Shown in pieces: positions 46,088 to 58,027 of a DNA stretch of 64,000 nt. The stretch's first letter is position 1; every line of letters begins with the position of its first letter. The notes under the pieces are model-generated. The model did no database searches, had not been told where the DNA came from, and saw only the letters and a list, made by a program, of their open reading frames with translations. The translations under genes were made by a program, and so were the position numbers. The stretch covers positions 37,582,651 to 37,646,650 of the forward strand of contig OX424558.1 of the NCBI GenBank assembly GCA_949152475.1. Direction: 5' to 3'. This DNA comes from Terebella lapidaria (lineage: Eukaryota; Annelida; Polychaeta; Terebellida; Terebellidae).

Positions 46088-46132
<45 letters not shown>

Positions 46133-46248
46133 ATGGCCATATTTGACCGGACCATTCATTCACCAGCAGCCCATTTTAGGGAATAATGAAGAAATGAAAA
46201 TCACTTTTTCAAGGACCCTATTAATAGAACCATAATGCTGTTTTGGCC
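45689..46248 (+). mobile_element. PIF/Harbinger-like MITE, copy 3 (contains SINE)
   Basis: Same termini and TTA flanks (45686-45688 and 46249-46251) as 9077-9624, as expected from the segmental duplication. Confidence 0.8.
45968..46132 (+). mobile_element. tRNA-derived SINE with longer (ATT)n tail
   Basis: A box at 45978-45988 and B box at 46041-46051, both intact. The tail has about five more ATT units than the copy at 9354. Confidence 0.85.
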
Positions 46249-46854
46249 TTATAATTAGTGATTTAAAAATCTCCTAAAATGGATTAAAAACACACGCTTA
46301 GGTTTAGTAACTCAGAAGAAGGATGTCGTTTAAATGAGAACATGGCATTGAGAAGAATTCCTTATTTCCGTGGTTTGACAACTTAAAATTGTGTAAGAAT
46401 TTTTGCTTATGATGAGTGAAGTTTATTAGAAAATACTACAAACAATACGCTAGGTATACTAACTAGGAAAAATCGTGTATATGTGTATAAATTATCTATG
46501 ATAGCTAATATAGCCCTTACCTAAAGTTCCTACGTTTTCATCGACTGTCATTTGTCACAAATTTTATCAAATAGATGTCCATAGTCTTATAAATTAAACA
46601 TATAATTATGATATAGGACATCTATACAGATGGTCTCAAAGGCGAAGACCATTAGTAGTATGCAAGAGTATTTTCCAAGAAACTGGTAGCCAACTGTGCA
46701 GATCTATAATCACAAAACGCTATAAACAATACCAATAGCCATTCTTTTGTGTAATGTTACTCTCTATCGCTATAACTGCAAATAATTCAATTTTATTTGA
46801 AGGTTAAATTTCAGATTAACAGACTATGACTGTACAATGATGTTCATTGCAGCC

Positions 46855-48382
46855 ATGAAGTCCCTGTTGATTGTGGTACTTTTCACCACCTGTTGTGCAA
46901 TGGTCCTAGGTCAACCATGGCCTAACAGTTGCCATGTGCCATCCAACAACAGAATCGAGTGTGGTTATCCGGGCATCAGTGAGACAGATTGTAAACAAAG
47001 ATATTTGAACTACTGTTGCTATGATGAACTACCAGGAACAAACTGGTGCTATTTTCCAAGTGAGTTTGTCTCTTGACTACAGTGGCTTTTATCTGCCAAA
47101 ATTTTGAGTTTTGCTCCATAACAGAAGCTTTAACACGAAATTATAAACTACAGCATTTTCCGACACATCGGAAATTTTTCAGATGCATCGAAAATGTTTT
47201 AGACGCATCAAGAATAGTTTTGACGCATCAAAAATATTTTAGTGCGTTGAAATTGACTGTATTTTTGACTTCTTCTTTGAATTTTTGCTCGGGAGCAAAA
47301 CTCAAAATTTTGCCAGATAGAAACTACCATAGACAAGTTTCTTGACTAAATGCACACAACCACTGATGTGATGTAACGTGGTGGAGCGATTTCAATGAAA
47401 GAGAACAAACACAATATCGAAAATTTGCCGTGATGATCCTACAATGAATGTTCGGACACCTCATGAAAAACTGATGTAAACCATTTTTTCTCATTACCAC
47501 TTTGATTCATTTTGCAGTTCGTCCAATAGTTTCCAACAATGTTTATTAGTTTGTGCCAAGATCTTTTAGTTTCCAATAAGATCTATAGCTTGCGCCGATA
47601 TTTTTGTTCACAGTTTCCAACGAGATATTTTTTTTATTTCCAACCTACTTTTTAACTTCCAACAAGATTTTGCAGTTTCTAACCAGATTTTGTAGTTTGC
47701 GCTGATATTTTTTTTTTATTAAGATGAATATTCAAGACTGGCTATAATTTGATTGCTCGCTCACCAGTGCATATAAAATTTTCCCCCTAAAATTTTCACA
47801 AAATTTGAAATATATGGTTATTTTTCCCCCATTCATGCTTCTGGTGACAGTCGAGGTGGGTTTGTCTGTTTCATTTGAAGGCATTAAGAAAAATGCTTCC
47901 AAAAGCCATAGAATGCAATGGGATCTGATTTCTTTGTGTTCCAGATTTTGTGTGTAACATGATTGATCCCTATGATAGAATCGACTGTGGGTGGCCAGGC
48001 ATTGACGCCAAAACCTGCACAGAGAGGGGATGCTGCTGGGATGATAGCATTGTCCCAGTCAACTGGTGCTTCCTTCCAGTACGTACTGAGTCAGGTGTAA
48101 TCAAATTCACATCAGCAGTGGTAGACTTGTTCATTTCAGATGGATTGAGATTTTGTCATACTTGTATTATGAATATCTGAGAAATACGAGATAAAGAAAC
48201 AATTACAATATGTGTGTTGAACGTTTAAAAAATCAAGCATTTAGTTTTGGGAAAATAAGATTGTTCTTCAATTAGAATTGCATCATAAAAGATTTTAATT
48301 TTTTTATTTGTCTTCAAAAGTTGCAATTTTAAAATTTGTTTTCTTTCAGGACTTTTACAGCTACTTTGACCCAATCTGTTGA
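46855..48382 (+). CDS. Two-domain secreted trefoil factor, copy 4 (complete)
   Basis: Coding exons 46855-47059, 47945-48078 and 48350-48382 encode 123 residues. The start is the conserved MKSLL; MMFIA upstream is probably untranslated. Signal peptide 1-19, then Q-P-W-P-N-S. Trefoil 1 spans C26-C65 and ends DELPGTNWCYF. Trefoil 2 spans C72-C110 (CNMIDPYDRIDC, TERGCCWDD). The last exon encodes DFYSYFDPIC, one codon longer than in copies 2 and 3, keeping the terminal Cys. AATAAA is at 48422. The first exon is almost identical to copy 1 (10747). Intron 1 differs: it carries GACGCATC-type short repeats (47.15-47.25 kb) and TTTCCAAC / TTTGCGC motifs (47.5-47.7 kb). Confidence 0.93.
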
Positions 48383-48427
48383 ACTCAACCGAACAAAATC
48401 TGTAACTATTCAGGCAAAGAAAATAAA

Positions 48428-49080
48428 ATGTGAGCAGCATATATGTTTGTTTACAGTTATGAACAACAACTACACTAACTACAAAACCCAACATCACACA
48501 ACAACATGAAATATTGGCATATAACGGACTTATTTGAAATGAAATATGCTGAACATTCTCATGGCCTTGAATTTTTCCTTTGACTTTATTTTCAAGGTCA
48601 CAAGAAAAAGTTGCTATATCTCTTTTACAGCTTAGCAATCAACTATGGACACAAAGGACATTATATATGCTAAATATTCTCGTGACTTTGACGACTGACC
48701 TTATTTTCGAGGTCACAGGACAAAATGGCTAATATTTAATATATAAATCATATATTGTCTGGTAACCTGTCTTAGCCTTGGGCTTATTTTCCTTTAGCTA
48801 ACACATTATAAATACTGGAACTTTTACTGCCTTTAGGCTTTGGTCCATAACAAGCATATCACTGACCACTGAATATCTATGTGCTTACATTGTTTATGGT
48901 CATTGTATTCATGCCAGTTTTATTCAGCTGATAGTTTACATGGTTGAAAAATTGGTGCTGATTGCAATCCTGAAATAACTCTGAAACGATCGACAAATTT
49001 TAGCTTTTTCTCAAGATCTGATTCATGGCAGTCTAATCACATATATTAATTTATCACTTATCTACACATTGAACATAATT
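48428..49080. other. 3' flank of copy 4, no gene
   Basis: Two diverged repeats (ATATGCTGAACATTCTC at 48.54 kb and ATATGCTAAATATTCTC at 48.67 kb) with ATTTTCAAGGTCAC-type motifs. No exon. Confidence 0.5.
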
Positions 49081-49330
49081 ATTCAAATTTAATTATACAA
49101 ATGTTCCACATTCATGGCAGTGATGCCAATAACAAACGTAAAATAGAACATTTTGCAATAGAAACAAAGCCCGACCAAATAGTTTATCAAAGGACACACT
49201 GGCGTCATCAGGGGCAGACAGTGTGTGAAAAGTAGTTGTTTCTACTGTACACCTGATGGAATTAGTATACAACTGCCCAACAACCTATGATAATAATTTA
49301 GAAATCGGAAACAAACCCCATGGAATTGCT
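49081..49330. repeat. Diverged single copy of the 458-bp unit
   Basis: Shares CACTGGCGTCATCAGGGGCA, TTGTTTCTACTGTACACC and CAACTGCCCAACAAC with 2355-3728. Lies directly upstream of the orphan exon 3. Confidence 0.85.
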
Positions 49331-49426
49331 CTACAATGAGAGAATATGAAAGAATACTAGTATTTTATAGCTTTGTATCTGATTCATTTCAAATGTTGCA
49401 GTTCACTAATTGTAGTTTTGTTTCAG

Positions 49427-49453
49427 GACTTTTACGGCTACTTCGACTGTTGA
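49427..49453 (+). pseudogene. Orphan trefoil last exon
   Basis: TTTCAG acceptor, then nine codons D-F-Y-G-Y-F-D-C-stop and a 3' UTR with AATAAA at 49494, all matching trefoil exon 3. No trefoil-domain exon lies between it and exon 3 of copy 4, 1.05 kb upstream. It could be the remnant of a lost gene, or an alternative last exon for copy 4, since phase and acceptor are compatible. Confidence 0.7.
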
Positions 49454-49599
49454 ACACAGACAAATGGAACTCTGTAACAATCCCGTCAATGACAATAAAG
49501 TGTGTGCAGAACATATGTGTTTGATTTGATACAAGAACACCAACAAAACAACAACAACTAAATGCATACAACTCATTTGATTGTCATATTTGAAATTTA

Positions 49600-50200
49600 C
49601 CAAAGTAGAAATATTTGCATGCCTGTAATTATGGACAGCTTTGTAATATAGATTTTTCAACCTACTACCACCAGTCCACCATTGCAACTAGATTTGGGTG
49701 AGGCCTTTAGACATCTAAAGTATGAAGTTTCGCCCGGCAAAACTATGAACTTCAATGTATCGTTTGATTTTACACCGATCTTTCCAGTGAACAATATGTT
49801 CTCGAATAGCATTTTTTTTGGTTTTCGGTTTGAGTTTGAGCTGGGTTCGCAATGTTCAAGGAGTGTTCCCATGTCCAAAATATGCTGTAAATATTTATTT
49901 CTGGAGTCATTTTCATATTCATTTGAATTATGGAAATGTTCGGAACGGGTGTATTCTGAGAAGAAACGTTGGGAAGCGAGCTGGAAGCATTCATATATAC
50001 TGGTCTATTAGGTGCATTGTGGATACTACGTGGGTTCAGTATTGTTTCAGATAGCAGCAAGGATATGGGGAATGTTGCAAACAATTGTGAAATGTCACTG
50101 AAATATCCCGCTATCCAAGTCATTCATACACACGTCGCTTGCTATTCTAGAAGCATTCTGAAACGGCAGGGCCGTCACCAGGATTGAAAAGAAGTGTACT
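49600..50200. repeat. Trefoil 3'-flank block, partner of 54230-54760
   Basis: GCATG-CTGTAATTATG and CTACTACCACCAGTCCACCATT occur in both blocks. The later parts are rearranged and partly inverted at 54.5-54.7 kb. It marks where the unit 5 gene should have ended. No gene. Confidence 0.7.
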
Positions 50201-50319
50201 CACAAATCTGAAACCATGAGTAAACGAATGCGAGTGAGCAGAGCGAGTGAAGCGAGACCAGTCTGGGGGGCGCCGTAAGCCCCCCAAGAAAATTTTGTGT
50301 TTTTGCACTTTGTTTTTTC

Positions 50320-50575
50320 AACACGTTCCGGATTGCGTTCCATCGTGATCTTATCGTGCTCCCTCGCATTATGGATTCTGTTGCCTCGCTTGAGCCTTCA
50401 ATGTGCTGATGCCTAGGACTTCCAAGAAGGTATCTCTACAAAATCACGGGATGCGAGGGAACGCGATGAGCTCGGGAGAGAATGCAATAAGATCGCAAGT
50501 GAATGCGATCCGGAATGTGAGGGAACGCAATAAAACTGCGAGGGAATGTGGTTTGTACTCTTTAGCAGCTACCAA
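50320..50575. mobile_element. Foldback element A, third copy (partial)
   Basis: ATTGCGTTCCATCGTGATC-type array, shared core GTGCTGATGCCTA, then GCGAGGGAACGC-type array. Ends at the same TTTAGCAGCTACCAAT junction as the 42-kb copy, so it was duplicated with the unit. Confidence 0.75.
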
Positions 50576-51499
50576 TCTTTGAATTTGAGTACTTCTGAGG
50601 ATGTTGAATAAGAGTTTTTTTCTCACACTGAGGATGGGATGACCCTAAAATGAAAACTTGGTGCCTTTTTATGGCACCGGGTCCAACTGATGGGGTAGGG
50701 GTGCCACTAATTCATACCATTGAAGCTACTTGCCTGATTGATCGCAACCATCAAAAGCGCAAGCAACACCGCGGTTAGACCAGCACTTAGAGAGTATGGA
50801 CAAATGGGCTGATGTGAGGGGTACGACAAAATCTGACTTTTCTTAAAGTTTTCTTAAATTTTTTCTTTATATATCGAGCTAGTTAACTCCAAAATTCGAG
50901 ACCTTTCATTGATAAATTGACTTATTTTCTTGATAAATCGATATATTATCCTGATAACTCGAGTTTGTCTCGATAAATAAGGTTAGTTATCTCGATAAAT
51001 TGTTATCCTGATAAATTGAGTTCTTAATCTTGAGGAATCAACTTATTTTCTCAATAATTTATCTCAATATCTCGATAAATTGAGTTATTATGTCAATAAA
51101 TTGAGTGAAGGATCTCGATGAATCCATTTATGTCTTAAGCATTGAATGTACAAGTAAAATGGAAATATGTTTAGAGCCACATCATTTGTATTGCAAGCTA
51201 TAATTAGTAGGCCTATTTGATCTGACATTATATAATAAAATTGAATAATACAGACCGAACTGTATTTTTATCTTTTCCGAACAGAGTTCGATTATTTACT
51301 ACTTCATACATTTGAAATCAGATCAGGAGTTCCGTTAGAAATATTTGTTGATATTGAGCGCTTTATTCCCCTCGTTTCCGCCGTTGCTGAAACGTATTTA
51401 ATCCAATTTCTTCTCTTCAAACACAATTCGAATAGGCCATTTTCAATAATAATGTTTTGCATGTCCGAAATTATCTGCGCATTTGCGTTCGTGTCTATC
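50576..51499. repeat. Upstream part of trefoil unit 5
   Basis: Homologous to 42410-43450, with an internal deletion joining GCGCATTTGCGTTCGTG directly to the promoter block. A damaged copy of the MADG frame is at 51304-51480. No gene. Confidence 0.7.
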
Positions 51500-51602
51500 G
51501 CCCATGTGAGCACATTGAATATTGAAGTCATCACAGTCGCCCGGGCATAGAACAAGTCTGAGAAAAAAATCCTGCACTCGACTCGACACTTCGCATCGAT
51601 AA
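51500..51602 (+). promoter_or_regulatory. Promoter and leader exon, trefoil copy 5
   Basis: Conserved TCATCACAGTCGCCCGGG start region and leader exon to 51602 before donor GTATGT. The TATA position reads CCCATGTGAG, the most degraded of the five. Confidence 0.55.
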
Positions 51603-52175
51603 GTATGTTTCCAATTAAAAAAAAATCGCGACATGAGTCAATTTCATGAATCTAGATTGCTCTATATTTTAGGATAATATACGCTTGCAATCCATTACTG
51701 CCAATCTTGATGTCACAGAATGATCAATGTCATTATCATTGTTCAATAATTTCCTTGCATCAGTTCGTGGTTTGACAAGTTTCAAAATTGTGAGAATATT
51801 GTGCCTATAATGAGTGAGATTTATTTAATACAAACAATTATTTATAATAGAGAATACAGCCAATACCTACAATTCTTACATTTCCTGGTCTGTCGTCTGC
51901 CAGAAATGTATCCAATAGATGTCTATATATGGGCTTGAGTACGAGGAACATTGCTAGTATGCGAGAGTTTCTTTTAATGAAATGGTAGCCAACTGTTCAG
52001 ATCCATTGTACTCAACTGATAAAGAATTCACAATCAAACGCCTTACACAATGCGGGTAGCCATTCATTTATATTACTATTATGCTGCATCACTAAAACTG
52101 TAGAAAATTCAAGTTTAATCGTAGGTGAAATGTTAGATTAACAGACTGTGACTGTACAACAATTTTATTGCAGAC

Positions 52176-52380
52176 ATGAAGTTCCTGCTGATTGTGGTAC
52201 TTTTCACCGTCTGTTGTGCAATGGTCCTGGGTTACCCATGGCCTTCCCATTGCCACGTCCCATCCAACAACAGGATCGAGTGTGGTTATCCAGGCATCAG
52301 TGAAACAGATTGTAAACAAAGATATTTGAACTACTGTTGCTATCAGGAACTACCAGGGACAAACTGGTGCTATTTTCCAA
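52176..52380 (+). CDS. Trefoil gene copy 5, first coding exon only
   Basis: ATG preceded by ATTGCAG. Signal peptide MKFLLIVVLFTVCCAMVLG, then Y-P-W-P-S-H and an intact trefoil 1 with six Cys and GYPGIS, ending CCAA/GTGAGT. Intron 1 homology continues to about 52745 (CTTCTGGTGAAAGCCGAAGT). There a 1.48-kb repeat replaces exons 2 and 3. The 3'-flank block resumes at 54230. Without splicing the frame ends after SEFVSGRIS at 52409, a 77-residue single-trefoil product. Loss of the second domain in both copies 1 and 5 happened by different breakpoints. Probably non-functional as a two-domain protein. Confidence 0.75.
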
Positions 52381-52745
52381 GTGAGTTTGTCTCTGGACGT
52401 ATTTCTTGACTAAAGACACACAATCACTGAAGTTATGTAAATGTGTTAGTGCAATGTGCAATTTAAATGTGTAATAGATGAATTGGCTAGCATATATTCG
52501 ATGAAAAAGAACCAACACACCATCCAAATATGCCGTAATGAATACTTATGATCCCAGCTTGAAGTTCGAATATGCCATGAAACCATATCATATATAGACT
52601 AATTGTTCTCATTTTGTACTTCGATTCATTTTGAATCTGTGTTATGAGTTGGAGTTTTCATGCTTCTGGTGAAAGCCGAAGTGGGATTTCTTCTTTTCTT
52701 TGTAGGTATTAGGTAGAATCCCACAATGACATATCAAAATACAGT

Positions 52746-54229
52746 GGGTCCTACTTGGACTATTACGAATCGGTAATTTTAACTGATGACCCTTACATTC
52801 TCGACCTTGGGCGATAATGAGGAATTTTGATAATACAACCATTGGTCATTTAGAATTGACCACAGAAAAATACAAATTTATTAGGGAAAAATTAATCATG
52901 AACATAAACGGAGTTATTGCAACTTTTCGATTTTGGCCTCTTCTGTGACCTTGAACTTGTCATTCAATATTGAACTGTAAAATTTCACCGTAATGTTTCT
53001 ATTATGAAGGCATATTTCATGTACGAATACGGTTCAAACAGATTGATAACTGTCTTCACAATATGGTCTCGAATCTCAGAACACTCACAAGTAATAAAAT
53101 CGTGAGCCTCAAATGATGGAGAATTGACCACAGAAAAATACAAATTTATTAGGGAAAAATTAATCATGAACATAAACGGAGTTATTGCAACTTTTCGATT
53201 TTGGCCTCTTCTGTGACCTTGAACTTGTCATTCAATATTGAACTGTAAAATTTCACCGTAATGTTTCTATTATGAAGGCATATTTCATGAACGAATACGG
53301 TTTAAACAGATTGATAACTGTCTTCACAATATGGTCTCGAATCTCAGAACACTCACAAGTAATAAAATCGTGAGCCTCAAATTTTCGACCTTGGGCGATA
53401 ATTGAGAGTTTTGGTCTTAAGACCATTGGTTGTACGCCATACGATGGGGAATTCGCCAAAGAAAAATACAAAAAATGTTTGAAATTATGTGAATTTCTTT
53501 TTTCGGTTGTCATGGCAATTGTTTTTATCCGATTTTGACAAAATTCGAAAGAAACAAAGCCACTAATATGGCACTCCAGCCCTATAAATCTCAGATCGAT
53601 CGACCCGTTTGCCTCCGAGTTATGAGCGCAGACATTTGCATTGAAAGGTCGCTGGCAAAAAAATTACTGAAATCGTGAACCCCAATTTTTCGACATCAGG
53701 CGATAATGAAGAGTTTTCGTCGTACAACCACCGGTCGTACACCATACGATCGGGAATTGGCCAAAGAAAAATGCAAAAATAGTTGGAAAGTTTAAACAAA
53801 CAAATTGTTTTACGTTTGTTATTGGAATCATCAAATTTTGGCGGTATTGGTGGTTATAGATTGATACTTACATTGATATCAAGTAGATAGCTGGAGTTAG
53901 AGCCAATTATGTGATTTCTTTTTCTGTTGCCATGGAAACGTTTTTATCCGATTTCGACGAAATTCGAACGGGACCGAGCCACTACCATAGTAATCCAGCC
54001 CTATGAATTTCAGGTCGATCGGATCGTCTGTCTTTGAGGTACGAGCGCAGAAGTTTGCACTGAAGCGTCGCTGGCAAAAAATAACTGAAATCGTGACCCC
54101 CCAATTTTTCGATATCGGGCGATAAAAGAGAGTTTTCGTCGTACGACCATCGGCCGTACACCATACGATCGGGAATTAACTTAAGAAAAACACAAAAATA
54201 GTTGGAAAAAATAATATCGAGTAGGACCC
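52746..54229. repeat. Repeat block replacing exons 2-3 of copy 5
   Basis: Bounded by GGGTCCTACT and AGTAGGACCC, a 10-bp inverted match that may mark element ends, though no target duplication is seen. Contains two 267-bp direct copies (52858-53391) and two copies of a GATTTTGACAAAATTCG / ATGAGCGCAGA block (53.44-53.75, 53.88-54.20 kb). The whole is the reverse complement of the repeat at 19.46-20.4 kb. Confidence 0.65.
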
Positions 54230-54437
54230 TTGCATGTCTGTAATTATGACCAGCTTTGTAATATAGATGTTTCAACATACTACCACCAGTCCACCATTAC
54301 AACTAGATATAGGTGGGGCATTAGATATCTAAAATACGAATTTTTTGCCTGTTGGTATATGAACTTCAATCTAGAGTTTAATTTTACATTGATCATTCCG
54401 GCTATAGATGCTGCTGTTAGGAAAGTGATTGAGCTAC

Positions 54438-54477
<40 letters not shown>

Positions 54478-55310
54478 GAAAACAATGTTTTCGAATTATT
54501 CCTGGAGTCATTAAACATTCCCATATTGATTCAAATCATGGATTGAAATGTCGCTGAAATATCCCGCTTTCATGCACACTGTAATGTAGAAATAGCTATT
54601 CTGGAAGGATTCAAAAAGTGAACGAAACGGTACAGAAGAGTTCGAGCTGGGTTCGCAATGTTCCAGGAGAGTTCTCATGTCCATGATATGCTGAAAATAT
54701 GTATTTCTGGAGTCATTAAACATTTCCATATTTATTTAAATTAATGATACTCCAGAAGCATCAAACCTTTTTAAAAATAAATGCGATAACGCTTTCGGAA
54801 ATCATTCGGGGAGTGTATGGGGGGAGAACCCAGTATGATATCAGACAAAACGAGCTATTCGAACTCCATTTGGAAAAGAAAAGGATTTGCCCCAAATATA
54901 TTCCCCATCTTCTTGGCTATCTTGGTGCAAAATAAGAAAAAAAGCATATTCGGTAAACGTTCCAAAGCATATTCTTCTTAGTGCGAGAGGGTAATTACTA
55001 ATATTTTCATACATAAACAAAATAACAACAATATTAATTTGATTGACCAACAGGACTGTATCCTATAAAAGTATACACAAGTCAGATCTCTTATCAACAA
55101 TTCGAAGGGATGTTTGAAGAGAATTTACAAACCGCCATCCACACTTGTCCTCTGATATCAAACTTTGTTGTGCTCCATATATTGACCTATTTTACCGTAC
55201 TCTCTAATTGCAGGTCTAACCGCATTGTTGCTTGTGTTTCTTAGTACTCATATCAATCAGGCAAAACACAGTGGCTACCTTGGTCGTGAAGATTTGGAGT
55301 TGTTTTCCTG
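54230..55310. other. Trefoil 3' flank and non-genic sequence
   Basis: 54230-54760 matches 49610-50110 in pieces. A (TC)n run lies at about 54440-54474. No exon or family was recognised to 55310. Confidence 0.5.
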
Positions 55311-58027
55311 TGTAAAGTCCCCACATTTTGACTAGTAAAATTATTGATAATCGGAGTAATTAATATGAATATTATTACCACAGGAAGTTTTAAATTTACA
55401 GCGAATATGTTGATTGTGTTCCGTGATTTGTGTTTCATAATTATTTTTGTACAATGCTAAGTTTTGACCATCAGGTAATGTTGTCACAGTCGTTATCGGG
55501 GTGCATGTGTTATTGCATAATTTAGATGTTGTTGTTAGAACAAAGATGCTGTGTTTTGACCTATTGGTTACCTTTATTAGAAGTTCAATAATTCCGTCAC
55601 CGGGCTTTGACCCCGATATAGCTATAGTAACGAACTTGTCTTTTATCCACGTGTCTCAGGTTTTATGCAAGTATGTTTCGTCATCTTGTTTTGGTATTGC
55701 TGATTCATTTTATTGCAATGTAAACATCACCGGGTTAGACAAAGTTCTCCAGGTCTGTAGCTGGCCAGACATTGTAGGCTACTGTATTGACTATCAGAAG
55801 GATTCTGCTTACTGCGCAGTTTCCGAATGATGTCATGTTTTTATTGTCCTTTGTTTGTGGGATATAAAAACCCCATGCAATGTGACAGAGAGAAGAATTC
55901 GGATTATTACACATAGAGAAACGAAATATTGGAAGTTGTTAACGGACACGTAGGGCTTGTGCCCGCCGTGCCGGCACGTGTTGTGTCGTACGGGAATGTG
56001 ACGATGCCTGATTTGGCTATGGCGCATATATGTACATGAATTGTAGATTAGTTTGGATATATTTGTGTAACTGAATGATTTCATTTCATTGATTGTGGAT
56101 GAATAAAACTAATGATTGAATCGAGGACTTCACGAGGTTGCTATCCACCAGATTCAATGAGCAAGAACTTGGAGTGCGTATGAACTGGAGCAAATTTGTG
56201 AAGCTAGCCCAGCGCACACGACCCAATTTGAAAGGGCTACACTTTACAGTGGCGTCGCGTGGCCAGGACATCGCTCATTCCAAATCAGTCTGGTGGACGG
56301 CTGAAGACAACGAAGTTTCACACTTTGGATACGTGTGATGGCGAGCGTGACCCAAGAAGTCAGCAGGAGTACAATCACATGGACATGATGAGCAACGCCG
56401 GGAAGATAAGTATGCAGCGGCGACGATGGATATCGAGTGGATCACCGAACAACAACACAGAAGATGTCGGAATTCTTTTGTGCTAGGAAGACAGCATACC
56501 GGACAGGAGGATGCAGTCGGACGGATCGCGGCAACGGAGGTCGACGTAGGGAAAAACGCGACCTGCCGCCTGAATAAGGGTGAACGCTGGAGGATGTCCA
56601 GCACGAGATGGTGATCACTCGACCGATCCACGCGCGCTTTCAGAACATCTGAAGGAAGTCTGCTTCATTATGAAAGTGTAATCAGATTCTGCTGACAGCT
56701 GAATTATACACACAGGCTATAATGTGAAGTTAAATTTGTGTGTTATTTTGAGTTCACATATTTTGGATAACTTTATGTCGAATCATGATATTTTGTGTGT
56801 TATATATAATCAGCACTGATGGTTAGAGAAGCAGTAACGATTGTCTGCGCAGTTTGATCATGATTTGTAAAAGTGAAAAGGGACAAGATTAAGCAGAATC
56901 TCTTTTGCTGCTTAATGCACAATATTTTGTATCGCTGAAGAATTGTGGTTTCTGTGTATGATATATTTCATGTACTTTGTATTTGTGTTTAAGGGATGTT
57001 GTGTGAGCTAGTGTATATGTTGTGCAGATATCATGAAAATGTGTTGACTTTATCTGAAGTATGTTTTAGTTAAAAACCTGGTTTTTAACTCCTAGGAATG
57101 GGCGTGTGTAAAGTCCCCACATTTTGACTAGTAAAATTATTGATAATCGGAGTAATTAATATGAATATTATTACCACAGGAAGTTTTAAATTTACAGCGA
57201 ATATGTTGATTGTGTTCCGTGATTTGTGTTTCATAATTATTTTTGTACAATGCTAAGTTTTGACCATCAGGTAATGTTGTCACAGTCGTTATCGGGGTGC
57301 ATGTGTTATTGCATAATTTAGATGTTGTTGTTAGAACAAAGATGCTGTGTTTTGACCTATTGGTTACCTTTATTAGAAGTTCAATAATTCCGTCACCGGG
57401 CTTTGACCCCGATATAGCTATAGTAACGAACTTGTCTTTTATCCACGTGTCTCAGGTTTTATGCAAGTATGTTTCGTCATCTTGTTTTGGTATTGCTGAT
57501 TCATTTTATTGCAATGTAAACATCACCGGGTTAGACAAAGTTCTCCAGCTGGCCAGACATTGTAGGCTACTGTATTGACTATCAGAAGGATTCTGCTTAC
57601 TGCGCAGTTTCCGAATGATGTCATGTTTTTATTGTCCTTTGTTTGTGGGATATAAAAACCCCATGCATTGTGACCAGAGGGGAGAATTCGGAATACACAT
57701 AGAGAAAAGAAGTATTGGAAGTTTTAACGGACACGTAGGGCTTGTGCCCTCCGTGCCGACACGTGTTGTGTCGGTACGGGAATGTGACGATAAACTGACT
57801 TGGCTATTGTGCACATGTACCTGTAGTAGTTTGGATATTACCTTTGTGTAACGGATCAGATTCACGATTGATTTTGGATTAATAAAACCGATGATTGCAG
57901 CTGGACTTCAAGAGTTTGCTATCCACCAGATTTAATGAGCCAAGAACTTGGAGTGCGTTTGAAAGTGGACTAATTTGTGAAGCTAGCCCAGCGCACACGA
58001 CCCAACTTGGAAGGGCTAGACTTTACA
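55311..58027 (+). mobile_element. LTR-element fossil, short and without gag-pol
   Basis: Direct long terminal repeats of about 0.9 kb (55311-56248 and 57107-58027) begin TGTAAAGTCC and end ACTTTACA or the like. CCTG flanks the whole element (4-bp target duplication). Each LTR has a GATATAAAAACCCC promoter-like box and an AATAAAA signal. A TGGCGTCGCGTGG stretch just inside the left LTR is in primer-binding position, and a purine-rich run precedes the right LTR. The interior is only about 0.86 kb with no recognisable gag, pol or env, so it is an internally deleted, non-autonomous fossil. LTR divergence with short indels suggests moderate age. Family uncertain; Ty3/Gypsy-like is a guess. Confidence 0.88.

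Larger units (their letters stand above)
42820..47151. repeat. Segmental duplication, copy 2 (partner 6760-11043)
   Basis: Near-identical partner of copy 1 through promoter, MITE/SINE and first trefoil exon. It lacks foldback element B and has about 560 extra bp at 43633-44193, bounded by two diverged direct repeats of about 76 bp (TCCGTTATCCAATCTCATAG in each). The extra bases may be the ancestral state, with a deletion in copy 1. Confidence 0.9.

Noticed and set aside
55501-57578. Paired identical frames suggesting duplicated host genes
   Set aside because: They lie at the same position in two long terminal repeats and are LTR sequence.
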